A stretch of 29,193 bases of DNA. Origin: Obelidium mucronatum (taxonomy: Eukaryota; Chytridiomycota; Chytridiomycetes; Chytridiales; Chytriomycetaceae). Positions 10,518 to 20,922 of the stretch are shown here, piece by piece (the first letter of the stretch is position 1; the number at the start of each line of letters is the position of its first letter). Made by a program: the position numbers and the translations under genes. The notes under the pieces are model-generated. The model worked only from the letters and a program-made list of their open reading frames with translations, was not told the origin of the DNA and searched no databases. The stretch is taken from positions 1-29,193 of the forward strand of contig JAIVFH010000315.1 of NCBI GenBank assembly GCA_025765595.1, in the 5' to 3' direction.

Positions 10518-10608
10518 GTGATAGATAAAAAGGAAATTTTGTTATTATACTCGATCGCGTGCGTTTTTTTTTAAAAAAGAAGAAAAAACAAAGAGGTTCT
10601 CTTGGATG

Positions 10609-12248
10609 TCAAAGTTCATCATGACCATGTCCGCCGTGTCCGCCATGTCCATGGCTCCCACTTTCGTGAGCACCGCCACTACCGCCACCACTTCTTGCGT
10701 GGTGATTCGCAACATCTTCATCACTCTCACACAATCCCGGGGTAACAACTCGCGCAGCATACTCGCACTTGTTTGGCTCCGTAAATGACAAAATCTCATT
10801 CTTGGAGCCACACTCTAGAGTAACTTTGACACTTCGTTGCGGCCCATTCCAACATTGAACTCCATTCGTAAATTCAGCTTCCGTGTATTTGAGATCCTTT
10901 CCAGAGAATTGAGTAAGATCCTGTCCTGTCCATTTGGACCATGTTCTAAAAGAAAAGCCAGCGTCAACAAAACCAAAAAAAAAAAAAAAAAAAAAAAAAG
11001 AATTTTAAAAATAGGCGACACAAACCCAAGAGACGTATCCGATTGTGAATTCTTTGACTTTTGAATAGCATCCTTGAAAAAGCACAGTTTGTAAATATAC
11101 TCTGGGGTGTCGTACTCCAAACAATTATCAGCCAGCATTCCAAGTCCACCGTCAAAACCCAAATCAAGATTCTGCCGAGATTGTAGACCATCAAGTTCGG
11201 TTTGTTTGTTTGATAAATCGTAGTTCAGAGAGTTGTATTCAGTTCGTGCGTTGTTGTGAGCTGTGAAAATAAAATAGCATCTGTGAGATATGAAAGTCTC
11301 CTAAAAAATAATTATTTACCGTCACGTGCAGCAATTAGCTCAGGTGGATCGGGGATAGGTTCTGCCACAGGAGTAGGCGTTGTCTCAGTAACATCCGCTG
11401 TCGTAGTGTAACTCTCTGTTTCCGTCTCCACAGCGGCCTCCGTAACCGTAGAGCTCGGCTCATACAATTTTTTCACCTCCTCTTCCTTCTTTTCCAACTC
11501 ATCCGCCGCTTCTTTAGCAGCATCCACCTGTCTCCGCAACACCTCCACCTCCTTCAACAACCCCTCAATTTTCCCCGCCCTCTCTGAATCCTCTGCCGCC
11601 TTCCGAACCAAATATTCTTGCTTCAATTTGAGTCCTTCCAGTGAATCCTTTTGTGCTTGTTGGCGTTCTTCGTTGACGAGTTGGGCGACTTCAGAACACA
11701 CGTTTTCGCAGGAAACTGTGGAGCTGTTGAATTCATCGGATCCGTCGCAACAGAATTCTATATCACAGATGCCTATTTTTTTTGTGGTGATGTTGAACGA
11801 AATAACCATGGAGAAGGGTTTTTTTTATAGATACCATCATTGACTCGGGACGATGGGATATCCGAAGGCTCGTGGCCTTCATTGCGGCAATGGAATTTAC
11901 CGTTGGGACAAGCGGAGGTGCCTTTCAGTAGCTGTCAGCGTTCGTAATAGAAAAACTATCAGCACGAAAAAAAAACCTGGCTCATCCGACCCGTCTTTGC
12001 AATCGCAATAATCGTCATTAATCGCTGTGTAAGGAATTGTTGCGGATCCATCGAGGCATTTGAATGTATTGGCCTTTGTTGGGGTGTATTTTGCAGAAAC
12101 TGGAAAGTGAGTAGCCTTGAGTAAGGCCGAATGAAGCTTTGAAAAATAATAGAATCTCGATATACGAACGCTTTTCGGAGACTCCTTTCGGCAGTTGGAA
12201 AGCGGATGCTGCGATGCTTGTGAGAGCGACAAGTACCAGAATTCTCAT
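10609..12248 (-). CDS. GTB1: Glucosidase II beta subunit, ER lumen, HDEL-ended
   Basis: Six exons: 12170-12248, 11977-12099, 11835-11921, 11320-11772, 11026-11260 and 10609-10945, giving 437 aa. The protein has a signal peptide (about 1-16), then two LDL-receptor-A-like Cys modules ending [15 protein letters not shown] and [10 protein letters not shown], a Glu/Lys coiled coil, and an MRH (mannose-6-phosphate-receptor-like) domain from LGTWSKWTG through CWNGPQRS to [10 protein letters not shown]. It ends in HDEL, the ER-retrieval signal. It pairs with the catalytic alpha subunit to trim glucose from N-glycans in the calnexin cycle. Between the MRH domain and HDEL is a Ser/Gly/His tail with six His in a Gly-His alternation, not usual for the family. 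Intron 5 (80 bp) contains a 25-base A run on the + strand. Confidence 0.95.
10975..10999 (+). repeat. Poly(A) run of 25 bases inside glucosidase II beta intron 5
   Basis: A homopolymer of 25 A on the + strand, read as T in the transcript, forms part of the pyrimidine-rich 3' half of the intron at 10946-11025. Confidence 0.85.
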
Positions 12249-12300
12249 GACCTTTTTTTTTTTTTAAATAATTCCACAATCACCAAACCACAGCAATCAC

Positions 12301-15300
12301 TTATGGACGGAACAACTTCAAAGCCAAAGAAGATAAAACCACAGTAACACTACTCAACGCCATCGCCAACCCCGCAATCCAAGGACTCAACATGAACCCA
12401 TTAGCCGGAAAATACAAGACTCCAGCCGCGATCGGGATTCCCACAATATTATAAATGAAGGCACCTCCCATATTAATGTAGATCCTTCTCAACACTGTAC
12501 GACTCAGTTTCAATAGAATCACAATATCCGAGAGTTCAGAACGAAGAAGAACCGCAGATGCAGATTCAATTGCAATATCAGATCCACCGCCCAACGCAAT
12601 ACTGGACAAAAAACATTTGTTAGCAAAAGGATAACAGTAAAAAAACAGCCTGTCTTCATACCCAACATCGGCATTCGCAAGCGCAATCGAATCATTAATC
12701 CCATCCCCCGCAAAAGCAACTTTCCACTTCTTATTAACAGCCTTCTGCTGCTCTTTAATCTCCAACACCTTGTTCCCTTTATCCATCGGCATACAGCCAG
12801 CAATGACATTCTCGGAATCAATGCCAACCATCCTTGCCACGGCTTTGGCAGTCGCAGGTTGATCCCCCGTCATCATCACAACACGGATTCCCATCTTCTT
12901 GAGTGCAGCCACAGTCTGGAATGTTGTTGTCCGCGGCGGGTCGCTAATCGCAAGCACGCACAATAACCGCGCAGTCCCACCAAGGGATCTAGTTCCCTTG
13001 TATTGACGGACTCCTACATATACAGCCGTTTTCCCTTCAGATTGCCAGAGATCCACCTTCTTGCAAACAGCGTCAAACTCTGCGTCAGTGGGCGGGATGC
13101 ATTCGTTTGTATCCATAACCCATCGCTTACTTCCAATGAAAGCCTTGAAATTAAAAGATGACGAAGGCTTTTCCGGATGCACAAGTTGCGCCTCAAGACC
13201 CATTCCAGCAACTTCTTTGACTTGCCCGACTTGCCATCCATTCCCGACTGGTGTTGACGATGAAATGACGCTGTTTTCTTCGTTTGGTTTCGTCGCTAAC
13301 ATAGACTGGTTCTTTGCGCGGCTCCGTGGGATCGCGTAATTCATGGCGGCTGTCGCCAGTGGATGCGAGCTGGAGCTTTCCATTATCGAAATCAATGTGA
13401 AAAGCTCCTTCTCAGTGACAAGTGGGGCAACACCGTCATCACCCCCTTCAGCGTTTGCAAATGTGTCAAACGACGTCATTGAATTGACCCGTTTGTTTTC
13501 AGTGGAGTTGTCATCCGCACCACCAAGCGTAATAATAGAGTCTGTGACGGTTGGTTTCCCAACAGTCAGTGTCCCAGTCTTGTCAAAAATAATGGTCTTG
13601 ACTGCACTAGCCATTTGGAGTGCAGCGCCTCCTCCTTTAACCAGAATACCGTACTTTGCAGCAACTGTTAAGATGAGATTTAGCTCCAAAAAAAACCAAA
13701 ATAGTAACTCACCCCCTGTTCCCACCATGACAGCAGTAGGAGTAGCCAAACCAAGCGCGCACGGGCACGCAATCACCAACACAGCAATCGCAAAATTCAA
13801 CGCAAATTCAAAGCCCATTGCTTCACCCTTACCCTCGCCCCCACCATCCTCACCACCACCACCACCACCACCAACAAACACTCCAACCATCATCCACACA
13901 AAAAAAGTAACCACCGAAATCGCAACCACAACAGGAACAAACACTCTACTCACAGAATCCGCAACCGCCTGAATCGGCGCCTTCATCATCTGCGCATCCT
14001 CCACACACGCAACAATCCTCGCCAACACAGTCTCACTCCCAATATGTACCGCCTTAATCAACACCGCGGATCCACTGCTGTTTAAGGTTCCACCCGTCAG
14101 TGCGTCTCCAGGGGTTTTGAGGGATGGAATCGGTTCGCCGGTGAGCATGCTTTCGTCAACGTGGGTTGTGCCGGACACGAGGAGCGCGTCGCAGGGGAAG
14201 CGGGCGCCGACGGGGACTTTGAGGATGTCTCCGACTTGGATTAGGCCGGCTTCGATTGTTTCTTCGTTTAGAATGTCGAATGGGTTGGTGCTGGTGCTGG
14301 TGCTGCTGGTACCCTGACTTTCTGTGTCGGTGGCTGCTGCCGATGATGATGACGATGTTGCTGATGCTGCGCGGAGGTGGACGAGAATCACCTTGTCTGG
14401 AGTGAGACCGATTAATTGGGTGACAGCTTCTCCAGTCTTTCCCTTTGCATAACTTTCCAAAAACTTGCCGAGAAGGATAAAAAAGAGGAGGAGGATGGAA
14501 GTTTCAAAGTACTGGTTCATGGTTGCAGATGCGGCAGGAGAAAGCATTGACCCAATCAATGAGTAGACAGAGTAAAAGTAGGCAGCGCTTGTTCCAAGCG
14601 CGACCAGGACGTCCATCTACAAATGGAAAAAGAAGGGAGAGATGTATATCAGGACGAATATCATAAGCTCATAAAATTCCTAAAAAGTTAATTGGAAAAC
14701 AGCTTTACATACATTAGCAGATTTCGCATATCTCAAACTCTTCCAGGCACCCTTGTAAAACCTGGCACCCATCCAAAACTGTACAGGGGTCGCAAGAATC
14801 CACATGATCAGCGCTTCCCAAGTCAATCCCGCAATAACTTCCTTTTGAAACGCGTCATGAAGCGCATTCCCTTCTGGAAGCACCATTCCAATCACCATTG
14901 CTACAATCACTGCTGGAAGCGCCAAGAAAAATGTAATTACAGTTTCCTTGTAGAATTGAAGCATCTCTTTGCGCGATCGTTGGTGAGCGACGCTGTGCAT
15001 GTTTGTGTCTTGAGAGAGGGATGCAGTGAAGCCTGCATCAGTGATTGTGGATATCAGTTGGCGCGTTCCGATTCGTTTTGAGTCGTGTTTGATGACGGCC
15101 TAGTATGAGATTTTCTTGTAAGAAAGAAACAAGAATGCATTGTTGCAGGTGGTACAAGAAAAAAGAAAGGCAAAGAAAGAATCACCGCCTACGGCGGTAC
15201 AATGAAATGAAAAAGAATCAGAAACCTAAGAATCACCGCCTATGGCGGTACAAAGAAAAGAAAAAAGAAATACCGCCTACGGCGGTACAAAGAAAAGAAA

Positions 15301-16975
15301 AAAGAATCACCGCCTTCGGCGGAGCACACCGCCTGCGGCGGTACAAAGAAAAGAAAAAAGATCACCGCCTTCGGCGGAGCACACCGCCTGCGGCGGTACA
15401 AAGAAAAGAAAAAAGATCACCGCCTTCGGCGGAGCACACCGCCTGCGGCGGTACAAAGAAAAGAAAAAAGAATCACCGCCTTCGGCGGAGCACACCGCCT
15501 ACGGCGGTACAAAAAAAAAAGAAAAAAGAAATACCGCCTTCGGCGGAGCACACCGCCTTCGGCGGTAGAACAGACCGCCTGCGGCGGTACAAAGAAAAGA
15601 AAAAAGATCACCGCCTTCGGCGGTAGAACACGCCGCCTTCGGCGTCGCCTACGGCGGTAGTAGAAAACACCAATACCATATTCGTCAACAAACTGACATG
15701 AATTGAATCAACACCATCCAAAGAACCAACAATAGATTCAACACTAGCAACACAACTAGCACAAGTCATACCACCAACTTCCAATTTAGTAGTAGTAGTA
15801 GTAAAAAAAGCAGAAGGAGCAGCAGAATCAAGATGATTCTCATGAACCTTGTTCTTATTTGCAGATCCACCACCATCGACACCATCCACAATATCAATAA
15901 AAGAGCTGCTCACTGTATTAAATCTATTATTGTAATGAGAAAGAGAAGAGGGACTGTCAGGAGGAGGAATCTGTGACAATTGTTGTTGATGATGAGGAGG
16001 ACGATCCAACACAGTGGAAGAAGAATGATTCAAGACTTCGAAACCACAATCTTGAATAATTTGAGAAATTGTAGAAACAGGCAGTATGGCAGAGTCATGG
16101 ACAATGATGGCGCGCTGGAAGGGAAGCAGCGAAATCTCAACAGGACCAGCCACACCCTTTACAGATTGAAAAGCGCGAGTCAGAGACTGCACGCATGAGG
16201 CACACGAGAGTCCAGACAAGAGGAAATCCGACTGAACAATTGACTGCGGACTGCCCGCTGTGGCGACTTTCACGCTCACGACGTCGAAGCCGAGCCCTTC
16301 GATCTTTTCCCGAAAGAACGCGTCCAGGTCGATCCCCGCCCCAAGCGCGTTTGCGTCGATGCGCAGCGACGCGCAGTTTGCCGCGAGCGACACTGCGACA
16401 AACAACTTGTCGCAGCCGGGCACGGCGGCCAGCGACGCGGCGACGGTGTTTGCGCACGCGGCGCACGTCATGCCGGCGATGGCGATGGTGACGGCGACAG
16501 TTGGTGTTGTCGGTGTTGTCGTTGATGCCCTCGTAGAACTCGTAGAACTCGTAGAAGACTCCGACGCAGAGTACCCCGCAGCCCGCAGCACGCGCACGCA
16601 CTCGGCGGCCGCCGCCGCCGCCGACGCCGCCCTCGCCACGCGCACAGCGACGCGCAGCGCGGCGGCGTCGCCCGGCGCCGACTCGAACGCGACGCTCTTC
16701 GCCGCCAGCACGCCGCGCAGCAGGCGGTACTTGACGTCGACAAACGCACACCGCACGCGCGTCGGGCACTGCGCTCGCATCGCTGCGTTCGCCACGCACG
16801 AGGGCAGGCCGTGGATCGCCGGCTGCAGCTGCGTCGGCAGCTCCACAACGAGGACGATCGACGACGGCGCCGACAAAGACGCCGCTGACAAATTCGCTGA
16901 CAAATTGCAGCGGCACACTGAGCACGAACACTTGGCGCATTCGCAGACCACACAGCGGTGGTCGGGTGAAGTCAT
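12301..16975 (-). CDS. CCC2: Copper-transporting P1B-type ATPase (Ccc2/ATP7 type)
   Basis: Exons are 15677-16975, 14713-15099, 13713-14616, 12662-13664 and 12301-12601, giving 1297 aa. It pumps cytosolic copper into the Golgi lumen. Visible are three good HMA copper-binding domains (GMTCAAC 168-174, GLSCASC 255-261, GMTCASC 402-408), a degenerate HMA-like region around 40-137 with one Cys left (GLPSC), and a Cys-rich head with seven Cys in residues 8-22. Then come TGE (721-723), the CPC membrane motif (846-848), DKTGTLT (Asp about 891) and GDGIND (about 1182). The third HMA is split by a 577 bp intron full of hairpin repeats; the donor after Met433 is chosen because it restores a perfect HMA spacing. 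Introns of 48 and 60 bp are multiples of three with no stop, so naive calls leave them in. A poly-Gly loop follows VGVFV between membrane helices. The first 700 bp are strongly GC-rich. The gene symbol is by family, not by orthology test. Confidence 0.93.
15184..15660 (-). repeat. Array of about 16-17 GC-rich mini-hairpins in the copper ATPase intron
   Basis: The core is a 13-base palindrome, on the minus (sense) strand CCGCC-GNA-GGCGG with N being T, C or A. Copies alternate with two spacer types: a 5-base GTGCT spacer that pairs two hairpins, and a purine/pyrimidine-strand-biased spacer of about 20 bases (TTTTTTCTTTTCTTTG-like on the sense strand). Central units repeat almost identically (for example around 15308-15360, 15363-15416, 15419-15470), so local tandem amplification is likely. 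Outer units are more diverged: one has CCGCCTATGGCGG and the last is a truncated fused pair. The array fills most of a 577 bp intron, far larger than neighbouring introns. Confidence 0.95.
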
Positions 16976-17313
16976 CTTTCTTTCTTTTTTTTTATTTATT
17001 GATTAAAAATTGAAATAGTATTGATTTCAAATGCACTCATGGGCGCCACCGATTATCAACCAACACTTGTTGGCTGGTAGAGCAAGTTTTTGCTTCCAGT
17101 CAGTAATTATTCAACTTTGTACTTCGAAATACGCGTTTCACCACTTCCAATAATGAATTATTCTTAAAAACACCTTTCCTGTGCTGTTTTTTTGTACCTT
17201 TTGGGAACCAATACAAAAGAGCGTGGATGTTGCAGGTTGTCCAGTGCTTGGATTTCTTCGGACGCAAAAATAAGCCCAAAAAAAATAGATAATAATAAAT
17301 ACTAGAAGTCAGC
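16976..17313. promoter_or_regulatory. Divergent promoter region between copper ATPase and zinc-finger gene
   Basis: No gene is seen in these 338 bases. The two flanking genes start at its two ends and point away from each other, so it must hold both promoters. It contains ACGCGT at 17131-17136 (the core of the fungal MBF/MCB cell-cycle element) and a CCAAT at about 17215. Around 17072-17098 is an imperfect hairpin with arms CTGG/CCAG and AGCAA/TTGCT. The promoter role is positional inference; the motifs are short and may be chance. Confidence 0.45.
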
Positions 17314-18297
17314 ATGCAGATTCCTGTCGACATCATAATCATTCGCGGCTACCGTACATTAAACGAAGTGGGATTAACTCACGAAGTTGCTGCTACGGTC
17401 GACCAGTACATGTCCCTTCAAAGTCTATTCGAAGAGACCTTCGAAAGGTGTCACTATAAAGCTTGCGATTGGAAACTGGATTGCGCACTCTTTTACGAAA
17501 AGGATTTCAAGGGCAATCCAAAGGCCATTTACGAATTCCAAACCAGCATAGGCGCAGCTGTCAAACGTCTTGGCCGTGAATTTATAAAATTTGCAGTGGA
17601 ACACGTTGAGAAGGCATCTACAGTGAGTCTTCTGTTCTGAAATGAGCCGAATTCTCCGCTAATCTTGAATGTCCACGTTGTTGGGAACCGGAAAAAAAAA
17701 ACAGACCCCCGTTCAAGGGCAGACTGCGGTTATTCATCCGAAATCTACCAATAAGGAGAATGAAACAGATTCAACCCCAGGCGGCTCTTCAGCGAACTCG
17801 TCAGCGCCATCAAGTCAATCAAAAAACGCGCCCATGGTGAGTTTTGCCGGAGGGTGTTTTTTTTTTTAAAACTCCTCCCACTGACTTGATCCTGATGCAA
17901 ATGTAGTCTCATCGTCCAGCTGGCAACAAACGTTCGTGAGTATTTTTCTATTCTGTCTTTTCTTTGGTCCGCATCTTTTGCTAACCCGTTGTGTTACAAT
18001 AATAGAAGCAAAGAAGTAGCCGACAAAGAAAATCTGGAGGACGATACAGATTCTGATAATCACGTTTTAAAGCCACCCCCCTCAAAAAGGCGTAATGTGC
18101 CGCCATCGACTCAAATAAAGTGAGTTGTCATTCAATTAGATTCCGATAAGAGAGCTTAACCAAAAAAAAACAAAAAAACAACTCAGTTTGCCGATTCCAG
18201 GTCTTGCTTCTGGCGCCATGCGAATCGAAAAAACCAATCCAGAGTATGATACCACCTCTCTGTCTAATGATATGTTTGCATTGCTGACGGGGGGTGC

Positions 18298-18362
<65 letters not shown>

Positions 18363-20815
18363 TTCCACTCCACAAACACACCCACAGGGACACTTACCAC
18401 TGTCCAATCGGGATATGGCCAGTAATTCGGATAATCTGGAGTCCGATTCTACTGCTTTTGAGGTTTCCAGTGTTGGCAGAGATTTTGTAAAAAGCAAAAG
18501 GAACAATGACGAGTATGAATAATTCTTCCCTTCTCTGCATTTTGTTTGCATGTGTGTTTGTTATTTATTAGATTGTTTGACCGTGTGAATCTTCTTTTAG
18601 GTCAACTCCTCTGCCACAACAGCCGTCTGGTCCGCCGGCCAAGACAAATTTGTCAGACAAAACGGAAGTACTGGACTGTGATGTCAATAATTCGACTGCA
18701 AAAGCTAGCTCCTCGGTCTGCAAAGAATCTGGCAACCCATGGAACATTCCTGCGGAATTAATAGCAGAGGCACCTGAACTTCACAAAGAGTTCGATCGCC
18801 GTAACTACGGCGAAGCTGACGCATCACACATTTTAGCCACCTCCGCACCCAACACCCCGTACGTAAAAGATAAAAAATCCTCTTCTCCTTCTTTTTTCTT
18901 TTTTTTTTCCTTTGATTGTAACTTGAATTTTTAGGTCAAAGCGCTACGACAATGTAAAACAGCCAGGAATTTCTGATATGGTTGTTAATTTAATGTTGAC
19001 ACTTTTTAGGATACCAATAGAGGCGATGACTCAACTGAAGGAGATGAAACTGAAAATATCTGTCAGGATGATAATGGGCTCGACAATCTCGATGATGACA
19101 CCCCTGTACAAAACAGATGCGTTTGGGAGAGCAAGATGCCATCAACGGCATGATGTGGGGAAAAGTCACCCCAAACAACACGTGCGTTAAAAAATTGTGT
19201 CTATCATTGTTTGTTTTTTTTCGTTCATGTTTTTTTTTATTATTCTGTTTTTCAAAAAACTGGGGAGGAATTCTATTTTTATTATTATTTATTATTATTA
19301 GGCCAAAACGCCACGACGTTGCACGAGACCCGCAAATTCGTGCCAGAAAACTGAATCTGAAAAAATTAGTAACCAATACGGATGAAACCGAAAACTGCTT
19401 TCAGGATGACCCTGGATTTGAGTGTGATGAAACTTCTGGTGGTAGCACGAACGGCAAGGAACTGTATGTTGCGCACAATGAGTCCGACGTTGATGAATCT
19501 GACGATGATAACTCCGATGATGACGGCTCCAATGACGATTTTGAACATGGTGATTCTGAACCAAACGACTCCAAACTTGTTGGCTCAGACACGGATGACT
19601 CTTGTGACAGTGACTCAGTTAAACTTCCGCAGAGGGTTACGAAGCGGCGAAACGTTGTTATTGATAGCAGGTATGGTATCTACCAGTCTCTAGAACTGCA
19701 TGCATTGAGCAATAGTTTTCAATCTTTGGGTTGTCCAATCTTGTTCATCTTCATTTCAAAGTATACACATTCTGAAACTTTAAATTCCAGCTCCAGTGAT
19801 AATGAAAGCGACGTCGGCACTGTATGTATTTTTTTTACTTGGTGTCAGGGCCAGAGCTAAATGCTCTTTTATGTCCACAAGTCTGTTCGGCATTCTGACA
19901 GTGGGAATGAGACAGACAAGGAAAATCAAGTTGCAAACGAAGGACAGCAACTTCATCAAATGGCGTGTACTTGTGGAGAAGTGTTTGAACACAAGGATGA
20001 TCTTATACGTCATTCGGAGCAAGCTAAGACGCTTAACAAGAAATCCAAAACAAAGTCGGGCGAAAAAACAATAGAGGTTAGGAAAATGACATGCTCAATG
20101 AAATATTTAATAGCGTCTTGTTCTTTTTTTTCAAGCAGCATATAAGGGTTTGCACTTGCGGATGGCAATTCGAAAAACTGTATGACCTCCATATGCATGT
20201 TAAGGGTTTAACCAACCCTAAATCATTCCGTTGCGATATTGATGGCTGCTTATCGAATGGGTTTGCCGGTGAATCTGAGCTGCGGAGACATAAAAAACAG
20301 ATCCACGATATTCTCTTTCATCCTGTGGAAAAAGCCACGAAAATAACTTGCGAAATATGCGGGGCTGGTTTCCTTGACGCAAAGGGCCTCTTTGAACATT
20401 TCAAAAGGTTTGAACAGCCTGTTAAACCTGCGAAAGCGACGCAGAGGAAGAATACTGCAGTGAGTTTTTGGGAAATGCTTAATAACGTACTTTTCTGAAC
20501 TTATTTTACTTCTAGAACTGGCTCAAGTGCCCAACCTGCGATACGAGGAAAAAAAGGCAATCAGATTTGTTGATGCATATCAAGCATCATGATAAGTCAT
20601 TACTGGTTTCTTGCCTGGATAAGAACTGCAATGACAAAGTGCCGGCGAGAGATTTACAGAAACATACTGGTACAAAACATAGAAAGGAACAACGGAAACA
20701 ACCTAAAGACATTCAATGCGCGAAGTGCTTGAAGTATGTGTCGAATATTACACGTTTGAAAACCCATCAGCAATCTAAGGGTTGCAAGCCGAACGCACAG
20801 CAGAGAAATACTTGA
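17314..20815 (+). CDS. Multi-exon C2H2-like zinc-finger protein, unknown role
   Basis: I trace 14 exons: 17314-17622, 17705-17836, 17907-17935, 18006-18119, 18187-18298, 18388-18512, 18601-18858, 18935-18953, 19010-19181, 19302-19670, 19791-19821, 19882-20076, 20136-20459 and 20516-20815, about 830 aa. All phases join except exon 9, where the frame coding an acidic Asp/Glu stretch is one base out from the frame needed to enter exon 10. The N-terminal 103 residues form a conserved-looking but unrecognised domain. The middle is disordered, Ser/Asp/Asn-rich, with recurrent basic patches (SKRRNV, SKRYDN, PKRHDV, TKRRNV). The C-terminal third holds about seven Cys/His modules, several irregular, such as CTCGEVFEHKDDLIRH, CEICGAGFLDAKGLFEH, CPTCDTRKKRQSDLLMHIKHH and CAKCLKYVSNITRLKTH. 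Nuclear DNA or RNA binding is likely. Exons of 19, 29 and 31 bp are notably small. Confidence 0.8.
18300..18360 (+). repeat. Poly(T) tract of 61 bases inside an intron
   Basis: A pure run of 61 T begins at the T of the GT donor of intron 5 of the zinc-finger gene. The phase-consistent acceptor is the AG at 18386-18387 (intron 18299-18387); the AG directly after the T run (18361-18362) would break the frame. There is little room for a branch-point adenosine outside the 25 bases after the T run. Confidence 0.9.
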
Positions 20816-20851
20816 AACCTCGCCCGAAATTTTGCCAGAACTCGAAAGAGA

Positions 20852-20857
20852 AATAAA
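20852..20857 (+). terminator. Probable polyadenylation signal of the zinc-finger gene
   Basis: AATAAA 37 nt past the stop at 20815. It lies about 50 bp from the oppositely oriented signal of Elp2, so the two transcripts' 3' ends must nearly touch or overlap. Confidence 0.5.
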
Positions 20858-20906
20858 GTTATCATATAAGGAATAATATGTTGGAATTTATCTCTCTCAT
20901 GATTAA

Positions 20907-20912
20907 TTTATT
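20907..20912 (-). terminator. Probable polyadenylation signal of Elp2
   Basis: AATAAA on the minus strand, 10 nt after the Elp2 stop codon, in the 107 bp gap between convergent genes. Confidence 0.45.
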
Positions 20913-20922
20913 TGCGCATAAA

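Noticed and set aside
15105..15626. Long open frames on both strands across the hairpin array
   Set aside because: They arise from the 13-base repeat and A-rich spacers, have repetitive low-complexity products, and lie inside an intron of the ATPase gene.
15184..15660. CRISPR array
   Set aside because: The repeats are perfect short palindromes with near-identical low-complexity spacers, in a eukaryotic intron; a CRISPR would have unique spacers.
17041..17100. Possible tRNA or structured RNA in the divergent promoter
   Set aside because: Only short imperfect hairpins; no tRNA T-loop motif or cloverleaf spacing.
18188..18490. Open frame through the poly-T tract (poly-Phe protein)
   Set aside because: Homopolymer translation; the flanking parts belong to spliced zinc-finger exons in a different frame.
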